Of a stretch of 64,000 nt of DNA, positions 34,804 to 42,749 are shown one piece after another (positions within the stretch are counted from its first letter, which is position 1; every line of letters begins with the position of its first letter). The notes beneath the pieces are model-generated. The model saw only the letters and a list, made by a program, of their open reading frames with translations, was not told where the DNA came from and did not search any database. The DNA is from an uncultured Aquimarina sp. (GTDB taxonomy: Bacteria > Bacteroidota > Bacteroidia > Flavobacteriales > Flavobacteriaceae). Location of the stretch: positions 1 to 64,000 of the forward strand of contig CANMKX010000017.1 in assembly GCA_947498595.1 (NCBI GenBank). The letters run 5' to 3'. Made by a program: the position numbers and the translations under genes.

Positions 34804-34835
34804 CAAATATATGGATAAAAAAAGGTATTATGCAA
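34804..34835 (-). promoter_or_regulatory. Promoter of the DUF4870-PadR-PspC-GIN operon
   Basis: On the minus strand TATATTTG (an exact TAnnTTTG) is preceded by TTG with 21 bp between, the spacing known for Bacteroidota sigma-A promoters. It ends 19 bp before the ATG at 34784. It is the clearest promoter in the window. Confidence 0.75.
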
Positions 34836-35099
34836 AACATAGTACCAAATATTAACATTTTTTTATGATATAGATTGTAGTTATCCGCGTTTACTATATA
34901 TACTTATCTTAAAATCTTACGTTGTGGTTTGGTTTTTATTTAAGTATGTATTTACTGATTTAATACCATACTGAACTTATGGTTTAAATAGTAAAATAGA
35001 TACTGTTTTTATGTGAATACATTGATTATTAACCGTATACATAAAATTGGTTTTAGCAGTATCTTTAATAAATCATTAATTTTAAAAAAGCATATAATC
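34836..35099. other. Upstream region of the fourth leader peptide
   Basis: About 265 bp between divergent genes; no second clear promoter, repeat or RNA seen. An in-frame extension of the peptide ORF to 35013 is rejected as it destroys the leader start. Confidence 0.4.
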
Positions 35100-35291
35100 A
35101 TGATAAAGAGCATTTTAGAAGTTCAGGAAATTGAGATTATACAAAAAGATGAACAAAAAGATATAATGGGAACAGGAGATTCTGGAAGTTGTACAGGTAC
35201 AGGAAATCGTTGCTGCGTAACAACATCCTCTGGATTTGAATTCTGTGATGCAGGACGATGCATAAGTGGTAGGTACTGTTTATGGTATTAA
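35100..35291 (+). CDS. Leader-type Cys-rich small peptide (solitary)
   Basis: A 63-residue peptide with start at 35100, MIKSILEVQEIEI. The leader ends QKDEQKDIMGTG, a variant of the LSK.EQK.I.GG pattern seen at 2.6-3.2 kb. The 37-residue core holds six Cys (C31, C38, C39, C49, C54, C60) and is Gly/Ser/Thr-rich. It is solitary, with its own terminator. It is 32 kb from the three-gene peptide operon and its core is unrelated, but the leader suggests the same export route. The second G of the usual GG is T-G here (GTG), so processing is less certain. Confidence 0.6.
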   Translation: MIKSILEVQEIEIIQKDEQKDIMGTGDSGSCTGTGNRCCVTTSSGFEFCDAGRCISGRYCLWY

Positions 35292-35360
35292 TATTATGAA
35301 ATTCTAAATTTTAGAATCTAATTATAATTAAATAACAACATATATCCATTTTTTTTAAGA

Positions 35361-35409
35361 ATGCCTAAAAACAGTATATTATTATGTACTGTCTTTAGGT
35401 ATTTTTTTT
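35361..35409 (+). terminator. Terminator after the solitary peptide
   Basis: ATGCCTAAA...CAGTA / TACTG...TTTAGGTAT form a long hairpin with a small internal mismatch, followed by T8. Confidence 0.8.
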
Positions 35410-35459
35410 GAAAAGTAGTATACTTAAAAAGAGTATAGCTAACAAAATAAATAGATATC

Positions 35460-35912
35460 ATGAAAATGACTCCTAAGAAGATCAATACTTTTACAATGTT
35501 TAAATTACCATCGGCATGGTTAAGTGGGGTACGAGTAAAAGAAATAAATGAGAAGAGTTGTAAAGTAAGTGTAAAGCATAGATGGATTAATCAAAACCCA
35601 TTTAATTCTATGTATTTTGCTGTACAAGCGATGGCAGCAGAATTAAGCACAGGAGCTTTGGTAATGTCACATATTGTAACTAGTGGAAAAAAGATATCCA
35701 TGCTTGTGGCTAATAATAATGCTAGTTTTACAAAAAAGGCAACAGGTAGAATTTCATTTAATTGTCATGACGGAGCTGTTTTAAAAGACGCCATTGATAA
35801 AACAATAGCAACTGGTGAAGGACAAACATTTTGGATGAAGTCAATTGGAACTAATGAAGAAGGAATTGAAGTTTCAGAATTCAATTTTGAGTGGACAATC
35901 CGTGTAAAATAA
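35460..35912 (+). CDS. DUF4442 hotdog-fold protein
   Basis: A 150-residue DUF4442 protein, a hotdog-fold family related to acyl-CoA thioesterases. Seen: KHRWINQNPFNSMYFAVQAMAAELSTGAL, where the N-x2-NSMYFAVQAMAAE helix is the family core. It probably binds an acyl thioester; the catalytic residue and substrate are unknown. It sits alone between the peptide gene and the AIM24 gene. Confidence 0.85.
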   Translation: MKMTPKKINTFTMFKLPSAWLSGVRVKEINEKSCKVSVKHRWINQNPFNSMYFAVQAMAAELSTGALVMSHIVTSGKKISMLVANNNASFTKKATGRISFNCHDGAVLKDAIDKTIATGEGQTFWMKSIGTNEEGIEVSEFNFEWTIRVK

Positions 35913-36011
35913 ACGTTAAATTAATTTAATTCTGTAACATTTGATAATATATACCTTCTTATAAGAGGAAGATCAATCAATAAGATTTTAATAATCTTAA
36001 AAAAAAATCAA

Positions 36012-36812
36012 ATGACAGCACACGAAATAGATTATCAAATTTACGGAGAAGAAATGCAATATGTGGAGATAGAATTAGATCCACAGGAAGGCGTAATTGC
36101 CGAAGCAGGAAGTTTTATGATGATGGATGATGGTATCCAAATGGATACAATTTTTGGTGATGGTTCTCAGCAAAATAAAGGGTTAATGGGGAAGCTTTTT
36201 GGAGCTGGAAAACGTTTATTAACTGGTGAGAGCTTATTTATGACAGCTTTCCATAATCAATGGAATGATAAAAGAAGAGTTAGTTTTGCTTCGCCATATC
36301 CTGGGAAGATAATTCCGTTAGACTTGACAGAATTTGGAGGTAAATTTGTATGCCAAAAAGATGCATTTTTATGTGCAGCAAAAGGAGTCTCTGTAGGAAT
36401 TGAATTTTCAAGGAAATTGGGACGAGGATTGTTTGGAGGTGAAGGGTTTATCATGCAAAAATTAGAAGGAGATGGAATGACCTTTGTTCATGCTGGAGGT
36501 ACCACAGCAAAAAAAGTATTGCAACCTGGAGAAAAATTAAAAGTAGATACAGGGTGTATTATAGGTTTTTCAAAAGAGGTCGATTATGATATAGAATTCA
36601 TAGGAGGAATCAAAAATACTATTTTTGGAGGAGAAGGATTGTTTTTTGCAACACTTACAGGACCAGGAGTAGTATATATTCAATCACTTCCGTTTAGTAG
36701 GTTGGCAAACAGAGTTTTAGCGTTAGCGCCACGTAACGGCGGAGCTAGTAAAGGAGAAGGAAGCATTTTAGGAGGTATAGGTGATCTATTAGATGGAGAC
36801 AATAACTTTTAA
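36012..36812 (+). CDS. AIM24/TIGR00266-family protein
   Basis: A 266-residue protein of the AIM24 (TIGR00266) beta-prism family. Signs: VEIELDPQEGVIAEAGSFMMMDDG, GAGKRLLTGESLFMTAF and VDTGCIIGFSKEVDYDIEFIGG. It is cytoplasmic in appearance, of unknown biochemical role and widely conserved. It is followed after about 135 bp by a small conserved gene. Confidence 0.93.
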   Translation: MTAHEIDYQIYGEEMQYVEIELDPQEGVIAEAGSFMMMDDGIQMDTIFGDGSQQNKGLMGKLFGAGKRLLTGESLFMTAFHNQWNDKRRVSFASPYPGKIIPLDLTEFGGKFVCQKDAFLCAAKGVSVGIEFSRKLGRGLFGGEGFIMQKLEGDGMTFVHAGGTTAKKVLQPGEKLKVDTGCIIGFSKEVDYDIEFIGGIKNTIFGGEGLFFATLTGPGVVYIQSLPFSRLANRVLALAPRNGGASKGEGSILGGIGDLLDGDNNF

Positions 36813-36948
36813 GAGTGTTAAAACACCGTTAACAACTAAAAAAAACGAAGTATTTTTTGTATATTTATATGTCTTAATAATTAAAACAAACGCTTATAAC
36901 CTACAACTACTTTTTATTTTTAATCTAAAACCCCTAATCCAAATATTT

Positions 36949-37143
36949 ATGGCAAGAGCAATGTTTGATTATACCAAAACAGTTCTTAAAAAAGTAAGTT
37001 TTGACGTTAATTTATTCAATAAAGAAGTCCAAAAAGCAATTAAAAGATTACTACCTCACGAAATCGAAGAATTGAAAATTTGGGTAAGATCATTAACAGA
37101 ACAACAACCAGAATTACAACCTTGTTTAATCTATTTAAAATAA
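36949..37143 (+). CDS. Conserved 64-residue protein of unknown function
   Basis: A small basic protein starting MARAMFDYTKTVLKKVSFD. It contains FNKEVQKAIKRLLPHEIEELKIW and ends LQPCLIYLK. I recall near-identical short proteins across Flavobacteriia, which supports a real gene. I chose the ATG at 36949. A longer in-frame start at 36793 overlaps the AIM24 gene and adds 52 residues unlike any known relative. Probably all-helical; function unknown. A perfect terminator follows at once. Confidence 0.75.
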   Translation: MARAMFDYTKTVLKKVSFDVNLFNKEVQKAIKRLLPHEIEELKIWVRSLTEQQPELQPCLIYLK

Positions 37144-37172
37144 AAAAGAGCGACTCACGAGTCGCTCTTTTT
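37143..37172 (+). terminator. Terminator after the 64-residue protein
   Basis: AAAAAGAGCGACT / AGTCGCTCTTTTT, 13-bp arms and 4-nt loop, directly on the stop codon. Confidence 0.9.
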
Positions 37173-37282
37173 AGTTTGTTATCTAATGGTAATAAATTAA
37201 TATTCCTTTTTATTTAGTGATACTCTAAGTTTTAACGAAACATAAAAAAAAAAAATATTCTAAACTATTGATATAGATATAT

Positions 37283-38227
37283 TTATTTGGAACTAGTAAC
37301 TGGACTAATAATTTTTACATTCTGAAATGCAATAGCTCCTTTAACAATACCAGCAATTGTAGTACGTAAAGCATCTATAATTTGCATTTTTAATTCGCTT
37401 TTATGATATATTAAACTAACCTCTCTAGCAGGAGTAGGCTCATTAAAGTGACGTAAATTGCTAGCTTCATTCTCTTTTATATCTAATGTATGTAAATATG
37501 GAAGTAATGTCATCCCTAATCCCTCATTGGATAATTTAACTAATGTTTCAAAACTACCACTCTCTAACTGAAAATGATCATCTTCATAACTTCTAGAAGT
37601 TTTACATAAGTTAATAATACCATCTCTAAAACAATGTCCATCCTCTAATAATAACATATCATCTATATCAAGATCAGTAACGTCAATTTTCTTTTGATCA
37701 TGTAAACGATGATTTGATGGAATGTATCCTACAAAAGGCTCATAATATAAGACACGTTCTTTGATATTTTCATTTTCTAATGGAGTAGCAGCAATCGCAG
37801 CATCTAAATGGCCATCATTAAGACGCTCTATAATAGCTTCAGTGTGTAACTCTTCAATTTTTAATTTTACTTTCGGGTATTTTTTAATAAAATTATTTAA
37901 AAACATTGGCAATAAAGTAGGCATTACAGTTGGAATAACTCCCAATTTAAATTCACCTCCGATGTATCCTTTTTGCTGATCTACAATGTCCTGGATACGT
38001 TCACTCTCATTAACAATATTTCTAGCTTGTTGTACAAGCTTTTTCCCAACTTCGGTTAATTCTATTGGTTTTTTACCCCTATCAAAAATTAGAATATCTA
38101 ACTCATCCTCTAATTTTTGAATTTGCATACTCAAAGTAGGTTGCGTAACAAAAGTTTTTTCGGCTGCTTTTGTGAAATTTTGATGCTCTGCTACTGCAAG
38201 TACATATTTAAGTTGTGTAATCGTCAT
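37283..38227 (-). CDS. oxyR: OxyR, LysR-type peroxide-responsive regulator
   Basis: A 314-residue LysR-family regulator. The N-terminal winged HTH (FTKAAEKTFVTQPTLSMQIQKLE, 18-40) is followed by a substrate-binding-like domain. C199 in DGHCFRD and C208 stand at the same numbers as the redox cysteines of E. coli OxyR, so H2O2 sensing by disulfide formation is well supported. It activates peroxide defence genes. It is monocistronic; its own regulated genes (katA, ahpCF, dps) are not in the window. Confidence 0.93.
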   Translation of the reverse strand: MTITQLKYVLAVAEHQNFTKAAEKTFVTQPTLSMQIQKLEDELDILIFDRGKKPIELTEVGKKLVQQARNIVNESERIQDIVDQQKGYIGGEFKLGVIPTVMPTLLPMFLNNFIKKYPKVKLKIEELHTEAIIERLNDGHLDAAIAATPLENENIKERVLYYEPFVGYIPSNHRLHDQKKIDVTDLDIDDMLLLEDGHCFRDGIINLCKTSRSYEDDHFQLESGSFETLVKLSNEGLGMTLLPYLHTLDIKENEASNLRHFNEPTPAREVSLIYHKSELKMQIIDALRTTIAGIVKGAIAFQNVKIISPVTSSK

Positions 38228-38878
38228 AGGTTGTTATTTATTGTAGACAAATATAATAAAGCGATTAATTAAACTTATTGAAGAATTTATAAAAATTCGG
38301 TTTGTCTATAACAATAAAAAAGCAACTAAATGCCTTTTGACAATAATTATAGAGGATAAGAAAAATAAATAGTTTTGTTTATATAAATAAAAATTATAAA
38401 AATGAGAAGATACTTCAATAAAAAATATAAGAATATTTAAAATTTAAATAACTGATATACAGTGTTTAGTGTTGGTTTTGTTTGATCTGGTGTAAGAAAA
38501 CTAAAAAATCTATCATTTAAGGATAAATATCATTTCTTAATAAAACAAAATTAGAGGTATTGATTTAGAATAATAAACAAAAAGTTAAAGTTTAAAACCG
38601 AAAAAAATCATGTTAAATAATAAAAGAAAAAAGAAATAAAAAAGGGGTTTTTGATATGTGATATCGAGCGGTGTAATTGTTTGTTATAGCTATAACAGAG
38701 AGTTATAAATGAGGCACTTTAAGATACTAAAAAAAAAAGAAAATGTAGGAGGGTTATCCCCTTTTTTTTATGAGGAATCGTAGAATAATGAAGCAATTTT
38801 TTAACTGTAATATTGTAGTCAAGTTATATAACGTAAACGGTAGACGTGCCGAATTATTATTAAAAAACTTAACTAATA
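38228..38878. other. 650-bp intergenic region upstream of the CARDB gene
   Basis: The longest gene-free stretch in the window, between divergent oxyR and the secreted CARDB protein. It is very AT-rich with a small TTATAGCTATAA palindrome near 38685. A 77-codon ORF at 38770-39003 runs into the real gene in another frame and is rejected. The length would allow a regulatory RNA or long leader, but none can be shown. Confidence 0.45.
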
Positions 38879-40105
38879 ATGACAACAAAAATAATTACAG
38901 TACTAAGTATGTTTTTGCTGATTTTTACAACCTCTGTAGCACAAGTTACTATGGGAAATATGTCAGTTCAATCACAAATCCAAGACCCTTTAGCTGGATT
39001 TGATATCGAATACCGATTGTTTGGAAGTAAATATGGAGTAGGAGCTGCCGCAGCTCAGATGCAATTCTATTTATCACAAACGAAAGATGGGTCAGGTGGA
39101 GTTATAAAGATAAGAGATACACAGATCTCATTAAGAGGTAATGGCTTGGGACCATATTCGCCTCAACCAGGGATACAAAGAGAACGTATTACTCGTTTTA
39201 CAATGGGGAATAATGCCGTTAATCAAATAGAGAATACATGTTTTTCAGGTACGTGGTATGTGTTGGGAAGAATCGATTTTACGCCTTTAGCTTATGATCA
39301 AACTTCGATTTCTGTTCTTCCAGATTTTAAATTCAAATCAGGAACTATAAGCCCTGGAACAATCTATCAAGGAGGAACTTTAAATTTAAAATTTGCTGTT
39401 GAAACAGAAAAAATGAATTGCAAAGCATCTCAAGTAGGTGTGTTTTTAGCAGATGCTAATCAACAAGCAATAGGATATATTGGAGGAGTTTCTATAGGTA
39501 CAGGTAAAGGTGTTTTTTCAACAGGAGATATACCAATTACTTTTTCACCTACTCTAGCAGCTGGATTATATCATATTATTTTGGTAGCAGATGTTAATAA
39601 TGAAGTTCCAGAAAGTAACGAAAATAACAATAGAGCTGGATTTACACTTACTATTTTGAATGGAGCTGCTCCAGTAGCTAGTAAAGTAACTAAAGGATCT
39701 CAAAATGTTGTATTGACTAAAAGTGAATCTACAAAAGATGAATTAGCTCAATTGAGAAAAATGAAACCATTAGTGTCGTTAACTCAAATGGGAAGTACAC
39801 TAGATAATGATTCTCCTAGTGTGACACTAAGTTCTATAGAAGAAAATACAAACTCTGAAGATGACACTATAATTGAAGATATTAAAACATATAGTTTAGG
39901 ACAATTATTAGAAATTGAATTTTCAGGAAATCAATGGGATAATAGTTTACTTAGAATGTATGATCAAAATGGAAGATATTTAGGAGAAATCAATCATTCT
40001 AATAAAGAAAAAGAAACTTTTGATCTAAAAACTAATAGCAAGTTTTATATCATGATTTTAGAAAAAGGAAAAAATAAATTTTCAAAGAAGATTTATGTAC
40101 ACTAA
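38879..40105 (+). CDS. Secreted CARDB-domain protein
   Basis: A 408-residue exported protein (signal ending TSVAQ). The N-terminal about 125 residues are unrecognised. Residues about 150-255 form a CARDB-type beta-sandwich (FKSGTISPGTIYQGGTLNL, ILVADVNNEVPESNENNNR). A low-complexity acidic linker leads to a C-terminal domain (MYDQNGRYLG ... KKIYVH) that looks like a type IX secretion sorting domain. It is probably a surface or extracellular adhesion or carbohydrate-related protein, with no enzyme motif. Confidence 0.75.
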   Translation: MTTKIITVLSMFLLIFTTSVAQVTMGNMSVQSQIQDPLAGFDIEYRLFGSKYGVGAAAAQMQFYLSQTKDGSGGVIKIRDTQISLRGNGLGPYSPQPGIQRERITRFTMGNNAVNQIENTCFSGTWYVLGRIDFTPLAYDQTSISVLPDFKFKSGTISPGTIYQGGTLNLKFAVETEKMNCKASQVGVFLADANQQAIGYIGGVSIGTGKGVFSTGDIPITFSPTLAAGLYHIILVADVNNEVPESNENNNRAGFTLTILNGAAPVASKVTKGSQNVVLTKSESTKDELAQLRKMKPLVSLTQMGSTLDNDSPSVTLSSIEENTNSEDDTIIEDIKTYSLGQLLEIEFSGNQWDNSLLRMYDQNGRYLGEINHSNKEKETFDLKTNSKFYIMILEKGKNKFSKKIYVH

Positions 40106-40146
40106 AATCGATAGTTAGCAGTGATCTGTGAATTTATAATTGTTGA

Positions 40147-40176
40147 AGAAGGTATCTATATATGTAGATACCTTCT
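40147..40176 (+). terminator. Terminator after the CARDB gene
   Basis: AGAAGGTATCTA / TAGATACCTTCT with a 6-nt loop, followed by TTTTTT. Confidence 0.88.
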
Positions 40177-40336
40177 TTTTTGTGATTAAATAATTGAAAA
40201 TGAAAATCTTAAAAATGTGTAAATCACCGTTAAGTATTTGTTAATATTGAAAAAAGGAGGAGCTTAATAGAGCTATTTATCAAGTTGTTACTTAGTATTT
40301 TAGATACCTAGAGAATAATTGTGATTGTTGTTGTTT

Positions 40337-40352
40337 TGTGATGTGTATCACG
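40337..40352 (+). promoter_or_regulatory. CRP-like inverted repeat upstream of the PI-PLC-like gene
   Basis: TGTGA-TGTGTA-TCACG is one base from the classical TGTGA-N6-TCACA CRP site, about 62-77 bp upstream of the start at 40414. Bacteroidota Crp homologues need not share this specificity, so the site is only suggestive. Confidence 0.3.
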
Positions 40353-40413
40353 ATATAATCTATTTGATTTAGAGATATTTGAAAAATAAATAATTTAACC
40401 TCAACTAACAAAT

Positions 40414-41910
40414 ATGAAACAAATTACTCTAATAGCATTTTTATGCTTTTTTTTTAACATCTCAGTAGCACAAAGATCTTCTGATCTAAACAAAAGTAGA
40501 CGCTATGATGAAGTCTCTTGGCTAGTGACTCACAATGCTTTTCAAAATCCAGAAATAAGAGCAACCGACTTAGGTGCTGGAGGAAAAAATCAAGAACATT
40601 CGATACGCACACAATTAAATAACGGAGTACGTAGCTTTATGATTGATTTGCAATATGGACGTGTAACAAACCTATTTAAAGGTAAATTTTTGCGTTTAGG
40701 ACATGGAGCAGGAGGATATTTTCATTGGATGGAAATGTGTGACTTTTTGAAGTATGTAAAAGATTTTCTTGATGCTAACCGAAATGAAATAATAACACTT
40801 CACATGCAGATTGATGGTGGAGTAACAACAAATCATATTAATGATGCTTTTAACGGTAGAGGTAATAGATGTAATTCTAGAGCAAATATAGATCACTATC
40901 TTTATGTTCAGTCTCAGACAAATAAATTATGGCCTACTTTAAATCAAATGATAGCTAGTAACAAGCGATTAGTTGTACTATCTGAAAAGAATTTTGGAAG
41001 TAGTGCCCCTTCATGGTTACATTACGAATTTGGGTTTACAAAGCAAAATGATTTTTCAGCAAGTCAAGTAAGTGAACTTACGCAAACGCATCGTTATTTA
41101 ATTAATGGAAATCCAGGAAGAGGAGATGATCGTTCTACTTTATTAACGATTAATAACTTTGCAACAGATGCTCCATTAGGATATGGTGATGGAAATAAAT
41201 CAGCTCATGCTAATGGATATTCATTAATGCATACCAAATTAAGAGAAAGCTGGTTTTCTTTTGCTAAAAGACCTTCTATGGCTGTTGATTTTTATGAACG
41301 TAATAACTATTCTGCGCGTAGTGTAGTTAATAATGCAAATGTATGGAACGAAGTAAGAGGACGTTTTAAGTTTTCTAATGGATCTGATTTTACAGGATAC
41401 GTTTCTACAAACTCTAATTTTAGTGGAGAAAATCCATGGAAAATTAGAGGAGCAAAGACGCAAGCTAGATTACATTATTCATTTCCAGCAAGATTAGGTG
41501 AATCTAGAGTTATTACTTTCTCTCATCCAAATTATAATTTTTCACCATCTCAAATTCGTTTAAGTGATTTTGATGGAAATCAAAAGAAAACATTTACAAG
41601 AGATATTATTGTAACACCTAAATCAAATGCTAAAGCTGGAGAAATTTCTTTTGACAATACATTACAAGAAGTTCAAGAAATAAGCGTGTATAAGAAAACT
41701 ACTCACACATATGTCGTTAATATTTCTAATACAGCATTAAAAAATGGTTCATTAGAAGTATATGATATTTCAGGAAAATTGATTCGTTCTGTAACCTACA
41801 ATGCAAATCGTAATCAAGATATGATGCTATTTACAGTACCTCAACGAGGAGTTTATATTGTTAAAGGACAGATTAATGGAAAAGATTTTATTAAAAGAAT
41901 ATTGAATTAA
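40414..41910 (+). CDS. Secreted PI-PLC X-domain protein with type IX sorting domain
   Basis: A 498-residue protein with a signal peptide (ending SVAQ). Residues about 30-300 form a phosphatidylinositol-specific phospholipase C X-like TIM barrel: H40 in SWLVTHNAFQ, R73 in NGVRSFMIDLQ, and H97 in LRLGHGAGG match the catalytic His/Arg/His positions. The C-terminal about 80 residues (LEVYDISGKLIRSV ... GVYIVKGQ ... IKRILN) are a type IX secretion sorting domain. It should be exported to the surface and cleave a phosphoinositide or a related phosphodiester. Confidence 0.87.
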   Translation: MKQITLIAFLCFFFNISVAQRSSDLNKSRRYDEVSWLVTHNAFQNPEIRATDLGAGGKNQEHSIRTQLNNGVRSFMIDLQYGRVTNLFKGKFLRLGHGAGGYFHWMEMCDFLKYVKDFLDANRNEIITLHMQIDGGVTTNHINDAFNGRGNRCNSRANIDHYLYVQSQTNKLWPTLNQMIASNKRLVVLSEKNFGSSAPSWLHYEFGFTKQNDFSASQVSELTQTHRYLINGNPGRGDDRSTLLTINNFATDAPLGYGDGNKSAHANGYSLMHTKLRESWFSFAKRPSMAVDFYERNNYSARSVVNNANVWNEVRGRFKFSNGSDFTGYVSTNSNFSGENPWKIRGAKTQARLHYSFPARLGESRVITFSHPNYNFSPSQIRLSDFDGNQKKTFTRDIIVTPKSNAKAGEISFDNTLQEVQEISVYKKTTHTYVVNISNTALKNGSLEVYDISGKLIRSVTYNANRNQDMMLFTVPQRGVYIVKGQINGKDFIKRILN

Positions 41911-41933
41911 TAAAATCTCTATATAACCAATCC

Positions 41934-41969
41934 AAAAAGCATGGTCAATATATATTGATCATGCTTTTT
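41934..41969. terminator. Bidirectional terminator
   Basis: AAAAAGCATGGTCAATA / TATTGATCATGCTTTTT, 17-bp arms with one G-T pair, between the convergent PI-PLC and DUF2141 genes. Confidence 0.85.
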
Positions 41970-41981
41970 AATATACATTAA

Positions 41982-42410
41982 TTACATTCTTATCTCTAGA
42001 TTTAGATCTTCATTGTTGACATCGAATTTTGCATCTGTCCATACTGGAGGGCCATAACTCATATTGTTATTAGAAACACCGTAACTTTCTACAGGCATTC
42101 CATTAGCTTCAAAATCCATACGATTATTTCCATTAGCATCATGAAAACATGAAATGGCGTAGACTCCTTTAGGAACATTAGTAAATGTTATTGAAGCTAC
42201 TCCGTTTTTGACCAAACAACTTTCAGATTTTATAGGACCAGCTTTCATAAAAGTTGCTTCATTATACAATCCAAAATAAACATCCCCATCAGTACCCGGT
42301 ACATTTGGAACAGATACAGTGATTGAAATACCAGTATCATTAGTAGTTTCTTGTGCGTTGGTAATAAAATTTGTAATACATAATACAATTAAAAAGGCTA
42401 TAGTTTTCAT
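41982..42410 (-). CDS. DUF2141 exported protein
   Basis: A 142-residue exported beta-sandwich protein of the DUF2141 family. It has a signal peptide (MKTIAFLIVLCITNFITNAQ), then GDVYFGLYNEATFM, VPKGVYAISCFHDANGNNRMD and GMPVESYGVSNN, all standard family motifs. Function is unknown. It is monocistronic and converges on the PI-PLC gene. Confidence 0.92.
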   Translation of the reverse strand: MKTIAFLIVLCITNFITNAQETTNDTGISITVSVPNVPGTDGDVYFGLYNEATFMKAGPIKSESCLVKNGVASITFTNVPKGVYAISCFHDANGNNRMDFEANGMPVESYGVSNNNMSYGPPVWTDAKFDVNNEDLNLEIRM

Positions 42411-42749
42411 GTAAGATAATTTTTAGAATTAGTTTCGTTTTGATGATTCAAAAGTATAAAAATCAATCTTTAAGATCCAATAAAAGGTGCTCAGTTGTAA
42501 ATATTAATGTATGAGATGTAAAAATGAATACGTATAAAAAATGTGTGGTGAATAAATTTAATTACACATCTCTCTATAATAATTTGAATAACCAACGAAG
42601 TTTGAATAAGTATAATTAATCAAAAAAATATTTTTGAAAGTATCTTATAATGATAAGAATTTAGTAATCGGTAAGAAAAGAAGTATCATTTATTAAATTG
42701 AAATATATAGAAGTAATTTAAAGAAAGAGAATTATTGTAAAATGAAATC
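42411..42749. other. Intergenic stretch, nothing recognised
   Basis: About 340 bp, AT-rich, between the DUF2141 start and the end of the DUF58 operon. It should hold the DUF2141 promoter; no repeat or hairpin stands out. Confidence 0.45.

Noticed and set aside
36793..36948. Longer start for the 64-residue protein.
   Set aside because: The extension overlaps the AIM24 gene and is low-complexity.
38770..39003. 77-codon ORF upstream of the CARDB gene.
   Set aside because: It runs into the CARDB gene in another frame and has no signal or domain.
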